Part shown: positions 23,379-34,439 of the stretch, in pieces
How positions within the stretch are numbered: the first letter of the stretch is position 1
Layout of the letters: every line of letters begins with the position of its first letter
Source of the DNA: Aspergillus flavus
Lineage: Eukaryota; Ascomycota; Eurotiomycetes; Eurotiales; Aspergillaceae
Assembly: GCF_009017415.1 (NCBI RefSeq)
Contig: NC_092406.1
Location: 3,038,001-3,102,000 of the forward strand
Direction of reading: 5' to 3'
Length of the DNA stretch: 64,000 nucleotides
The notes under the pieces: model-generated
Databases searched by the model: none
The model's input: only the letters and a program-made list of their open reading frames with translations
What the model was told of the DNA's origin: nothing
Made by a program: the position numbers and the translations under genes

Positions 23379-25936
23379 TCATGATGATCTGGAACGTTTA
23401 GCGTCCGGAGTAGGACTCTCGGCCAGCTCAAACTCATCTTCCGGCTCGCGGTGTCGTTTAGTAGATGCTGGGCCGGGTGATTGTGTGCCAAGTGCCTCGG
23501 CAACACCAAGATCTTCTGCGATCCCCAGATCCAGATAGTCTTCGTCGTCCTCAAAGGGTAACTCTTCGGCTTCCTGGTTGGTATGATTTGAGGCGATATG
23601 TTCAGTGACATCATCAGATTCCTCAGGGAGGTCTGTACCCTCGATATCATTGTCTGCAATCGCCGAGCCTCGAATAGAGCTGTCCAGGATGTCCCCTGCT
23701 ATTCCTAATGAGTCATCGACCAGGTCAGGACTCGGTTGAACATTGTTTCCTGACAGATCTGAGCCAGTGTTATCCAATTTAGGCAAAACATCACTCTTAT
23801 CACCCTGTAATGTCTCTTCGGTTTCATCGTCTTGAAACTGAGACGCAGCGCCCTCGACCTCGGATTGACTGTCTTCATCATTTTCTTTCAGAGATTCCCC
23901 TCGAAGCTCTTCTGTGATTGACTCAGTAGTATGATGGTCATCATGCCCATAATCGGAAGCATCGCCCTCAAACTCCTCAGTACCATCGTTATGATTGGAA
24001 TTGATCGTGATTTCTCCCTCCTCGGGATAGCTTTCGTCGTTGGCGTTGTCCGGTGCGGATTGTTCTTCATGGATATCGTGGGCTTGGTGATCATCATGTG
24101 GAACATCCGTGGAGCCGTCAGGATTTGGTTGCTCCTCTGTCAAATCAGTTGCAGACAAATTATTGATAGTAGCAGTCGATTCTGTATGCTGTTCCTCTTC
24201 AGAGTCATAAGATTCTTCATTTAGTGACTGGCGATCGTGAGACTCAGGGTTGCCAAGTTCTGGCTGAGTAGGAGCTTTAGTTTCACCATCATCGCGGGTC
24301 TCTTCAGTAATACCACCTGATAGATCGGCACCTGCAGCATCGCTTTCGGGATACTGTTCCTCCGGCTGGCTCTTCGCAACTTGCTGCTCGTGGACATGTG
24401 ACTCGTTTCCATGGACTTCCTGCGTCTCAGAGGGGTGACGTTTTTGTTGGCCAGAGATGTCTTGCTGTTCCTCGCCGGGGCTCGCTTCCCGGTCGTCTCC
24501 TTCAAATATCTCTGCTGAAGCTGCTTCCACTTCTTGATAGCCATCCCATGAATGGATTTCAGACAACCCTTTTCCTTCGCTGGCAGCTAGGAGAAGGTCA
24601 GATACTTCCGCAGATATAGTCAGTTTTGTGTTGAGAGTGAGATAAAGCGGTTCAGGTTCATCAATTCCATCATTGTGGCACAACTGGAGATACAAGTCGA
24701 CAATCTGGTACAAAGTCACCTTTGATATGTGTAAAGAATCCTAGGTCAACTGTCAGCATCTGTACAATGAGAAACGATAGAGTGACAAACCTCAGTTAGT
24801 TGGATGTTCAATGCGTCAACATCCATAATGAGAACCTCATTGTCTCCAACATTGTCCTGGAGCACTTGACGGCAGGATTGGAAGAGCTCTCCTAACGGTG
24901 CGTATGCGAGATTCTCATCTTCGAGGAAAAATGTTTCAGAGGAGTCACCCTCCTTGGGGGGAAATAGCGAGATCTCGTTGTCTTGATAGTACACTCTCAC
25001 AGGGTATAACGAAGAATCCTTCGTCGTACCCTGCTCTTGCTCGTCGTCTTCTGCAAGTTCCGTCTCCTGCCCATGAGGTTCATCACGTTCTGTGTCATGT
25101 TCTGTGGTGTTCTTTCCTTCCGATTCCAATTCTTTGTTCTCGTCCGCTGTTTTCCGGTTTTCACCTGCATCATCTTCATGAACTTCGGGGCTTTCGGCGC
25201 CAGCTGTATGATCCTCATGATCACTAGGAACTTCGTGTATATCTGCTTGTTCTGGTTGGTTAGTGTCAACGACGTTATTATCCACATCTGCGGACTCGGG
25301 CTGGTCCACTTCAGCCTCCTGGATAATGTTGTTTTCATCTTGATGATGGTGCTCTGGAGGAACTTCTTCCAATGGGTCATTTTTAAGGTGTGCGGATTCG
25401 GTGTTATCCCCGGGACGGGCTACCGCAGCGTAGTTTTCGCTAGTGGCCTCCTCGCCATCATTCTTTTCCGTTAAGATGTGTTCTGATGTTACTTGATTAT
25501 CCGCAGGCTCAAGGGATGCCGGGGCTTCTTGAGATTCTGGTACAGGGGCTTCTGGAAAAGGGGCATCAATGTCTTCATCGTAATCATCTTCTAGCATCTC
25601 TGCCTCATAAATCTTCTCGGTGCCGTACTGCATCTCAACACTGTAACTTGTCTCTGCATACTGGTCGTCCACATCAAGCATGGCCGGTTCAGCGACCTCA
25701 TCTATCATATCCGCATCGTTTGGGCCGTCTTGTTCGTATTCTGTTCCATGAAGAGCTTCTTCATATTCGTCGGCTCCCATCATATCTTTGTCGGTGTTTG
25801 AGGCTTGGTCGTCCATGTCATCAAGGTCGATGTCGAAATCATCGGCATGCCCCTGATAAGGCGAAGCCATCTCCATCGTGTCATCAACGACGGGGGTTTC
25901 CATTGCAGAAAATGCTAATGAAGAGGTTGTGGCCAT
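23379..25936 (-). CDS. Large acidic fungal protein with DUF2420-like domain
   Basis: Function not known. Two exons (24791-25936, 23379-24740), separated by a 50-nt intron, give 835 residues. The only ordered part is a central domain of about 130 residues. It starts at YPVRVYYQDNEISLFPP, continues through YAPLGELFQSCRQVLQ, crosses the splice as NIQLTEDSLHISKVTLYQIV and ends near LYLTLNTKLTISAEVSDLL. It corresponds to a domain of unknown function (DUF2420) found in filamentous ascomycetes. The flanking parts are long, low-complexity runs of Glu, Asp, Ser, Asn and His, probably disordered. The C-terminus (TKRHREPEDEFEL and DAKRSRSS) has basic patches that could act as a nuclear localisation signal. 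A chromatin or nuclear role would fit but is speculation. It is divergent from the coatomer delta gene. Confidence 0.85.
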
Positions 25937-26426
25937 GGCATGAATGTATTATACAGCAACGGGTAGAAGGGAAGTCGCGTAAGATTTTCAGCGTGGCGTC
26001 CCAGCTGTCAAAGATTCGAGTTCGAATAAGGTGTGCCTGCTATGCTTACTAAGGAAAAAGAAGGTCTCGACCAACACGTAAAATAGAAGAGATAGACACC
26101 TTTTCTACAACGTCAGTGTGAGGGGAAAGCGAAAGATAACAGGGAAAGGAGATAGAGGTAGGTGACGGGGTTGTTAGACGTGTAGAGGTCGCCAGCAGCA
26201 AAGTTAGGCTGTCTCTCTTGTGCTGTGGTAAGCGAGGGGGTAGTGCTGTGCACGGGCCAACGGAGAGACAGAAGTGAACAGCAAGCGGCTCCGCCGCTGG
26301 AGTGGAATACCTGGCATTGCATTCGGACACAGTCTGGACACGCTTTCAGACAATCGGTCGTTTGACTAAAGTTGCCATTTTATTCGGCTACCATTGAGAC
26401 GGATTCAGACCGTTTATTATACAGTC
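25937..26426. other. Divergent promoter region
   Basis: 490 bp between two divergent genes (the DUF2420-like protein on the minus strand, coatomer delta on the plus strand). It must hold both promoters and 5' UTRs. No gene seen. Confidence 0.6.
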
Positions 26427-28150
26427 ATGGTTTGTTGCAATCTTTAACGATCCCACTAAATCTTGCTGACCGTTGTCAACACACAAACACAGGTCGTACT
26501 CGCAGCATCCATATGCACCCGCGGGGGCAAAGCAGTTCTTTCGCGCCAGTTCCGTGAGATTTCTCGCTCCAGAATCGAAGCTTTGCTCGCATCCTTCCCG
26601 AAACTGGCAGATTCTGGCACCCAGCATACCACCGTTGAACAAGACAATGTCCGCTTTGTGTACCAGCCCCTGGATGAGCTATACATTGTCCTGATTACCA
26701 ACCGTCAATCCAACATCCTGCAAGACATTGATAGTCTTCACCTTTTTGCCCAAGTTACTACCAGTATTTGCAAGAGTTTAGACGAGCGGGAAATTTTGCG
26801 CAATGCTTTCGAGCTACTCAGCGCATATGACGAGCTGGTGACACTGGGGTACAGGGAGAATCTGTCGTTGTCGCAGATCAAGACTTTCTTAGAAATGGAG
26901 AGCCACGAGGAGAGAATCCAAGAGATTATTGAACGGGTAGCTATCTCTACTAGGCAAGCGGCTGGCTGTTTGCTGACTTTACTCTTTAGAACAAAGAACT
27001 CGAGGCCAGCGAAGAGCGCAAAAGAAAGGCGAAACAGCTGGAGATGCAGCGAAAGGAGGCAGCTCGTACCGGTCGTGCTATGGCTCCACGCACCCCGTCC
27101 TATCCTGTCTACACTCCCCCATCGCGACCTGCCGTACCCGATGCCTACGATTCCTATGAAGCAGAGAAGAAGAAGTCATTTGCTAAGTATGTGTCTGTAT
27201 CTTGTTACCTTTGCTACAGTCACTAATAGGCGACGATTTTTAGGCCGTTGCCAACCAGAGGGAAGGGCATGCAGCTCGGCAAGAAGTCAAAAACCACGGA
27301 TATATACGAGAAAGTCCGCGGCGATCTGGGCCCTGAAGTTGAGGAGTCTAGCCCTCTAGTCACCCCACAAGCTTCAACTCCTGTCGTCGGGGAGACATCG
27401 TCTGCTCGCGCCTCTCTCTCTGCTGACCGGGATCCTATTCATGTTACTATTGCAGAAACAATCTCTGCCAATCTTACTCGTGAAGGTGCTCTGAAATCCT
27501 TCGAAGTCAAGGGCGACTTACAGCTCCGCATCTCCGACCCGTCATTCACTAAAGTCAGACTTGACCTTGCCACCAACCCTACTCATGGGGCTCAGTTCCG
27601 TACACATCCAAATGTTGATAAGGCTGCCTTCACCGACTCATCTGCCATTCAGCTAAAGGATTCGACTAAGCGATTCCCGGTCAATAACTCAATCGGCGTC
27701 CTACGTTGGCGTGTCGCTAGCTCTGATAATGCTGATATGCTCCCTATCACCTTCACCGTCTGGGTGAACAAGGGATCCGATTCCACTACAGTCACCGTTG
27801 AATACGAGCTCACTGGGTCAGACGCTCTGCGTGACGTTGTTGTGACTATTCCATATGGCGAAATAGAACCGTCTGTATCTAGTTTTGATGCTGTGTACGA
27901 AGTGACCGGAGATAGCATCGACTGGAACATTGGAACAGTGGATGACAGCAACGCTTCTGGTAGCTTCGAGTTTGAATCTACAGGGGATTCTGATGAGAAT
28001 GGTTTTTTCCCGATGAATGTTCGTTTCTCTAAAACGAATCCTTTCGTTGAGGTTGATGTTACTGCTGTCTCCCTATTGGAAATGGATGGCGAAGAAACCG
28101 GGTTCAGCAAGGAGGTGAAGAGCATTGCAGATGGTTATTTGATCAAGTAA
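26427..28150 (+). CDS. ret2: Coatomer subunit delta (delta-COP)
   Basis: Subunit of the COPI coat, which drives Golgi-to-ER retrograde transport. Four exons (26427-26429, 26493-26936, 26990-27186, 27244-28150) total 1551 nt, or 516 residues. Exon 1 is only the start codon. Joining it to exon 2 gives MVVLAASICTRGGKAVLSRQ, the conserved delta-COP N-terminus of the longin-like adaptin small-chain domain. A charged linker follows (KELEASEERKRKAKQLEMQ), then the C-terminal mu-homology domain (DPIHVTIAETISANLTREGA, LKSFEVKGDLQLRISDPSF). Length and domain order match the family. The only in-frame ATG upstream of the conserved sequence is the one in this one-codon exon, which fixes the start. Confidence 0.95.
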
Positions 28151-30301
28151 TACCGTTATGGGCGTATAGAGTACTAATGATGTTCGGATTGCCTTTTAAG
28201 ATTTTATCACTGCAAATTTCCTCTAATTCTGTTGACCAGGGCCCTTTTGTTCTTATATTCTCAATTCAAATTATCATTTCTGCCTAGTTGTCTATATGAG
28301 AACGGTAAAGTCGGTGTACATGGTTTAAATCAAGGAAGAGGCGTTATTACTAGCACTCTTGGGGTCTACTTTTGGGCATAAGCGATCTATACCAAAGATC
28401 ATAGTTCCACATACCCAGGTTCACTGAAGGAGCATTCCCTACTACTGAACATCGGTCACTTCAAGGAAACACAGAATCTTGATAGAAAGCCCATGGGGCT
28501 GTGTCTCTAATATTATTCATTTATATTTGATTTTATTCTATTTTCTCCTTTTCATAGTAAAATTAATTTCAGTCTTCGTATGACGACAGGAGGGCACATG
28601 AAAGCATAGGTTTTGTTGTCTTTTTATCATATGGTAAGTTTAAAGTCACCTGCCTTGACTGTTAGGCGGTTGTATTCCCATATTCGCATTGCGGCGTACT
28701 TCTCGATCTTGAACACCCTCTATCTTGAATGTTCGACATTCTATTTCAAACAAATACTAATATTGAGGTATGTGCGCATGGGCGAGAATGAGATATTTAG
28801 CCCCGGCTGACCATGGCTCTCGATTGAATGGATGTCGTCGAAACTGGGTCATTCGGATGTAATGAAAGACGTCAGCATCGAGAGGCACTCTCTCCTATCC
28901 GCCATGACAGGGCGGAGCCACGGAGGACAAAGCTAAAAAGGGAATAAACGACTCTCGGCTCATGCTTAGTGTATACAACAATCTGTCAATCCGGTCGTTG
29001 ATTGATCCTCCAGGCTCCCCGTACCCCCAACACTACGCCATGGATGGTCAGCCTTTCGGTGAGGAGGTGCAAACTAATTCACATGAGCTACTGGTTATTG
29101 GATCACATTTAAAGTACGGTAACCAGGGGTCCTGGGAAGCTGTTGGGGTATTCTCCCCTCTTCCACGCCACTGCCCCCCAAGTGGTCATCCCCTTGACGA
29201 TCAGGTGGGGTGCAAAGGCAAGTCAAGGGGGATCTCAGTCAACCAAGGCATGATGGTTGTCATTTCCACTACTATTGTGCTTATGTCTTACTAGCCCTCG
29301 GCCGAAATATCAAAACTAGGCCTGTCTAGTCTTCAACCAGTCATGTCAACTATGGATCACCCCGTCATTTAGGTATTTCTATTCGCTTAACCTTTGGCTT
29401 AACTTATGCAGCATCTAACGGCAACCCCAAAGATGCATCCTCGCATAAGCATTACATGTAGGGACAACACGGAAAATAGTGATTCTAGACCATGCTCAAC
29501 CAGCCCTGTGAGAGGCTCTTCCATCTGAAAATGGGCAGACGGCTGAAATGGTGAAAGCCAATGAGATCGTGCAGGGCGGCTCTAGGTGTGACCGATCAAC
29601 CATACTCCACTGCATGTCACACTGGCTCCCCTGCACGGCGTCTAAGGCAACATTTGGGCACGATGGATATCCCCTGTCGAGTATCAACCGCCACCCGGTT
29701 AAAGAGACCTAATGATTTTATAGGCAATAGCTCGATCGCCTTATTAGGTATCGGCGATGAACATCCAGTTCCCCGATCCATCTAGAACCTAATTGACTCG
29801 GGCTTCTATACCATTGCAACTGCCGCATTATGGGTTTCAGATATCCATGAAAATGTCTCTAGGCAATGACCCCACATGGCGCTCTGCCATTCCGACAAAA
29901 CTTTCTTATTTTTATTATTTCCTCCACTGGGTTTCATTTTCCTATGTTGGCATGATCGCAGTGGTTAAATCTAAGACATTTCTTGGCTTCCTTTTCAGGA
30001 TATGTTGTGAGCCGTGCCTCAGTGCCTTATTTACCATGGCGACATCTTATGGGATGTTTTTTTCTTTAGAAGCCAAAACAAGAACTTTGATCGACCGCAG
30101 CAAACAATTTCTGGTACGCACAGAAGTAAGAACCTAATTTGCCTAGGTATGCGTATTGACTTTGTAGTGAAGTCTTGGTACTTGTTCTGTTTGCTTACCA
30201 GTGCAGATAAGATATTTCTTTTCAAGTCCCCGATATATCCATGTCACTTTCATTACACGATGATTAACCTGCAGTTTCTCTCCTGGAAAGAGCAGCCTAC
30301 T
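28151..30301. other. 2.1 kb gene-poor region
   Basis: Left end: 3' UTR of coatomer delta. The rest contains only short frames without recognisable similarity, including a 110-codon frame at 28962-29294 with unremarkable composition. No terminal repeats, transposase motifs or tRNA were seen. The right end is the promoter of the Zn2Cys6 regulator. Confidence 0.45.
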
Positions 30302-33175
30302 ATGTTCAATGCATCTTCCTCTGATGCTAAAAGCTACAACCATGGGGTATGATCTGACTCTTCGAACACTGAAGCAAATATCCTACCTTCCGTACGTGTT
30401 CATGTATTTATGCTCCTAATAACGTGCAGGACACTCCGATGGCCCCGCCACCCGCACACGACATAGATCATCTTTTTGGTAGCAGAAAAATGGCCATACC
30501 AAGACTGGCAGAAGGGGCTGAGTCTGCTTTTACCTCGCCCGGGAGATTTCATCGTCGGCATGTTAGTCGGGCATGCGAATCCTGCAGACAGAGGAAGACA
30601 AAATGCACAGGTGATAAGTCAGGCTGTCGAAATTGCAAGGAGGCAGGAATCATATGTTGTTATACTGACGGCAAGCGAGAGAAATCTAAAAGGTTAGTGG
30701 CACTGTTTCAATTCATCTCTTACTTCACTGGTGCCGTGAATATGCCAACTTTCCTAAATCTCTTTCAAAGACAGATGGCTAGCTTAGAAGGAAAGATACA
30801 GGCCTATGAAGATGTCCTTAGAAAGCTGAGCATCCGATTTGGTATCTCTGACGAGCAGTTGATGAGTTTTGCACTGGCAGTGGGTGTGACTAACCCTTCC
30901 TCATCCCTCTGTACTAAGTGAAAGCAGGAATCCGCCGCGGAATCGGCCACACAGCCTGATGCATATGCTGCTACACCTGAAGACAGGAAGTTCTTTTGGG
31001 TCTTGGGCTCAGAGCCATATCTTTCCACTACTTCGCTGGTGTCCCATATTGCCGACCACACAGAGGAGGATTTTAATAGGGACGACTTCACACGAGCCAC
31101 GGGATTCATTGGTAAAAGCTCAGAGATCTCATGGCTCCAGATGTTAAGCAAATATGTGAACTCTGGGTGCGAGGTATGTCATCCAACTTCTGATATACCT
31201 TCACCGGCTTTGACATCCTCCTGTGATGGGCCGATAGCTTCGTCAAATTATCACCTTGATGACTTCGACATGCCTACTGTTGAGCGACTTGACACATCTG
31301 AGCTCCCGTCTAAGGACACTGCTACAAAGCTTTTCAATGCGTACTTGAGTTCTGTACATCCATCGTTTCCTATAATCGGAATTTCGACATTTGCGTCACA
31401 ATTCCAAGCTTTCTTCCATAACCCGTCTCTGAAGCCAGGGAACAAGTGGCTTGCCATTTTGAACCTTATTTTTGCTATTGGTGCAAGATATGCCCATTTG
31501 ACCAATGCAGAATGGAGAAGAGACAGGGATGATCACTATTCATACTTCATAAGAGCAAGAAACATGAGTCTCGAGGGCCAACTGCTACACCATTCTGATC
31601 TACAACAGTTACAGGTTGAAGGATTGGCGTCTTTCTATATGCTATCATCTGGCCATATAAATCGGTATGCTTGCCTTGGGTATCTGCGTTTCGAATGTAA
31701 AGCTCGCCACGCTTACGGATAGATCCAGGTCATGGAAGCTCTGTGGCAGTGCTGTGCGAAGTGCACTGAGCCTTGGGCTGCATTTACGCAATATAGGGAC
31801 GTGCACTTCTGATACGTCTAAAGAAATAAGATACCGTGTGTGGTGGGCTTTATACACACTCGAGCATCGTCTCAGTGTGATGACAGGCCGACCGTCCTGC
31901 ATCATAGATGTCGCCTGTACGACCCCCCTGCCTGTCCCTTTCGATGAGAGCGACTTCCGCAAAGAATCCGTAATGCGTCTTATAAACCGTTCCACACCAG
32001 AGGATCTTGGCCAACCCGGCCCGGCCTCGAATTCTTCTCCTAACTCAAACCTTAGGAAGACAGGTAAAGGAATGGAGAGCGCAGATGCAAACGCCGCTGC
32101 CCCGTGCAAGTCACTGTACTTCCTGCAGTTAATAAAATTGACTTCAATTGCGAAAAGGATGACAAGCAAGCTCTACAACCCTGACGGAGTGGAAAAGGCT
32201 TGGTCAAGTATGGAATTTGCGATACGAGGGCTTATGCTTGATCTTGATTCCTGGCTTATAAACCTACCTGCTGCTTACGACTTCACCTCCACACACACCT
32301 CGCAAGGCTCGGCAACCCACAGAATGAGCCTAGCTCTCACATTTTACAGTACGAAGATTGGAATCACAAAGCCGTGCCTTCGCCGTATAGAATCGAGTGC
32401 ACTTGGTGATAAATCGGAAGAATTTTGCAGAAAGGCTGCAGCTGAATGTGTCGAATCTGCTTGTCATATGTTGAGACTGTTTCCCGAGCCTCTGGAAGCT
32501 TCATTACTTCACAAATTGTCTCCTTGGTGGTGCATATTACATTTTCTTATGCAAGCTACTGCCGTATTGTTAATTGAGCTTTCTTTCCATGTCCAACACG
32601 TTCCCGAAAAAGCGGCCATGGTGTCAAAGGCGGCTAAAAAGTCCTACGATTGGCTGGCAGTTATGTCGGAGACTAGTATGGCCTCAGAAAAAGCTCGGAG
32701 GATGTGTGATGAGTTCCTGCGCCGGCTTGGCTTCAACGGCGGTGCTGAGATCCACAGCTTCCCTTGTATAGCGGGCCTTGCTTCACGGAACTCGCCCGAG
32801 GACGAACCTCACGATCCACACCCCAGACTCACAAGAATAGCCACCCCCGATGGCCTTCGAGGTGGAATAGGCTCCATACCATTGTCACCGGTAGACCATT
32901 CCACCGCCGCTTTTGCCCGGCCATTGTCAGTTGGTTTGGAAGCCCCGGAGGCACATGAATTTGACCAAGACGAGAAAGCTCTCACTGTCCACAATCTATA
33001 TGACGGCTATTTACCCTACGACCCGAACACCGGTCAGATAACCGGCTCCTTTTTCCCCCCTGAAGATGACATTGACATCGGACTGGGGCCGTATTATTGG
33101 GATGAAGCGATGGGAGACCACTATTACCAACAACCGGCCTCAGCATCCCCAGTGATTCCGAATGACCCAAGATAG
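30302..33175 (+). CDS. Zn2Cys6 fungal-specific transcription factor
   Basis: Probable nuclear regulator. Five exons (30302-30346, 30430-30692, 30771-30879, 30928-31664, 31723-33175) sum to 2607 nt, or 868 residues. The DNA-binding cluster is complete: RACESCRQRKTKC, SGCRNC and GIICCY. A coiled linker follows (QMASLEGKIQAYEDVLRKL), restored by splicing. The fungal-specific transcription factor domain starts near AYLSSVHPSFPIIG and includes YRVWWALYTLEHRLSVMTGR and TGRPSCIIDV. Intron positions are supported because unspliced frames hit stops and the splices restore conserved sequence. The start is uncertain: ATG 30302 requires the first intron, and ATG 30439 (MAPPPAHD) would also work. No biosynthetic genes flank it, so targets cannot be guessed. 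Confidence 0.88.
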
Positions 33176-34439
33176 CAAAAGCGACCATATATTCTTTTCG
33201 AGCAACGTGAAGCTTTCAACCATTACACCCATTGAGCTAAGGTCTTGCTTATGGGACGGAAATGTTCAAAGAACTTCTGCGACACACGTTGTCTTCGCTA
33301 GTTTCAGACCCCTGATTACAAGCTACTGTCCAATCAACTGTTTAATGTCTAATGATCCTGTTTCGGCACTGTACAAAGGGATGACGGCAATGTTTTGCTC
33401 GTCGTCCGTTCGTCTTCACGTTGAGCAACAATGAGAACGATTTCACATGATTGACGCAAGGAAAGCAATGAAGGAGTGAGAATGTCCTCAGGAGAGCCAA
33501 AAACACCTGCGAGCGAGATCAACAAAGCATGATTCGCCACCTCGACAATAATTAGCAGTGAGATGAGGAGTCACTCCTTCCCAGAATAAATTCACTATGA
33601 CGTTCCCAACACTCGTTTCCAAACGGGAACACAACACCGCTGACTGAGCCACACAGTGTTTCAGCATAGCCACGATCCTTCATTATTACTCAATGCACCG
33701 GTTCCTCGCTTGGTTTCGCTGGACTGCAAACCTACTGCTATTTGATTCCTCCAATCATGATATCGATATCCTCGAATTCTATCAAAAAGCACTAGTGGTA
33801 CTGCGCAATCATACAGCTTTTAAACTCATCAAGTGGGCGGAGCACAGACAAAAGAGCAAGAAGATAGTAAAATAGTAGAGAAAAGAAAAAAGGACTGAGG
33901 AAATCAGAACATTGTATAACCTACTACATGAGAACACCTTTTGACCAGCGGGTCAGATCAAGGACTCCTTCCCGGCAAGGGCAAGATATCAAATTGCTTT
34001 CCAATTATGCTGGTCATCCACCCCCAGTCCCTTCATTGAGGGAAGTGTTGATGCTTTCTCTGACCTCAGAATATCTTGAAACGTCGTGTTTACTTGTTAT
34101 ATGGTGAAAGAATATTGTTGCCGCAAGGCATTATATGTAATAACTTCCGAGAGTAGCATGTTCCTATTTGTCTTCTTGGTTTATAAATAGACTCTGTCCA
34201 TCGTTTCCCTCGAACACTAAGAATGTTATAATTTGTTTGCCGCCAAAGCGACATAAATATATACTTCAAGTCTTTATACCCCCGTAGTAGAAGTAACGCT
34301 CTAAGGAGATATGTAAGATTGTCTATACACAATGGACATAGTCTATGCCTGTATTTACCAACCATCAGGTCTTCGTAGCAAAAAAAAAAAAAAAAAAAAA
34401 AAACAAACCGTCCAGGCAGACCCAAGACTAATGTTCAGA
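33176..34439. other. Convergent intergenic region
   Basis: 1.26 kb between the convergent regulator and BTB-like genes. It holds short frames only, with no recognisable exons. A 24-base A run (34380-34403) lies just downstream of the BTB-like gene's stop codon. Confidence 0.5.
34380..34403 (+). repeat. Poly(A) homopolymer tract, 24 bases
   Basis: A run of 24 A on the plus strand. It lies about 40 bp 3' of the stop codon of the minus-strand BTB-like gene, where it reads as poly(T) in that gene's transcript. Probably a simple homopolymer. Confidence 0.9.

Noticed and set aside
28962..29294. 110-codon ATG frame on the plus strand
   Set aside because: Composition is irregular, no family is recognisable, and there is no supporting splice or neighbour evidence. 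Frames of this length occur by chance in a 2 kb spacer.
31174..31237. GTATGT...GATAG segment inside exon 4 of the Zn2Cys6 regulator
   Set aside because: It is 64 nt long, so splicing would break the frame. Keeping it preserves a continuous open frame through the conserved domain.
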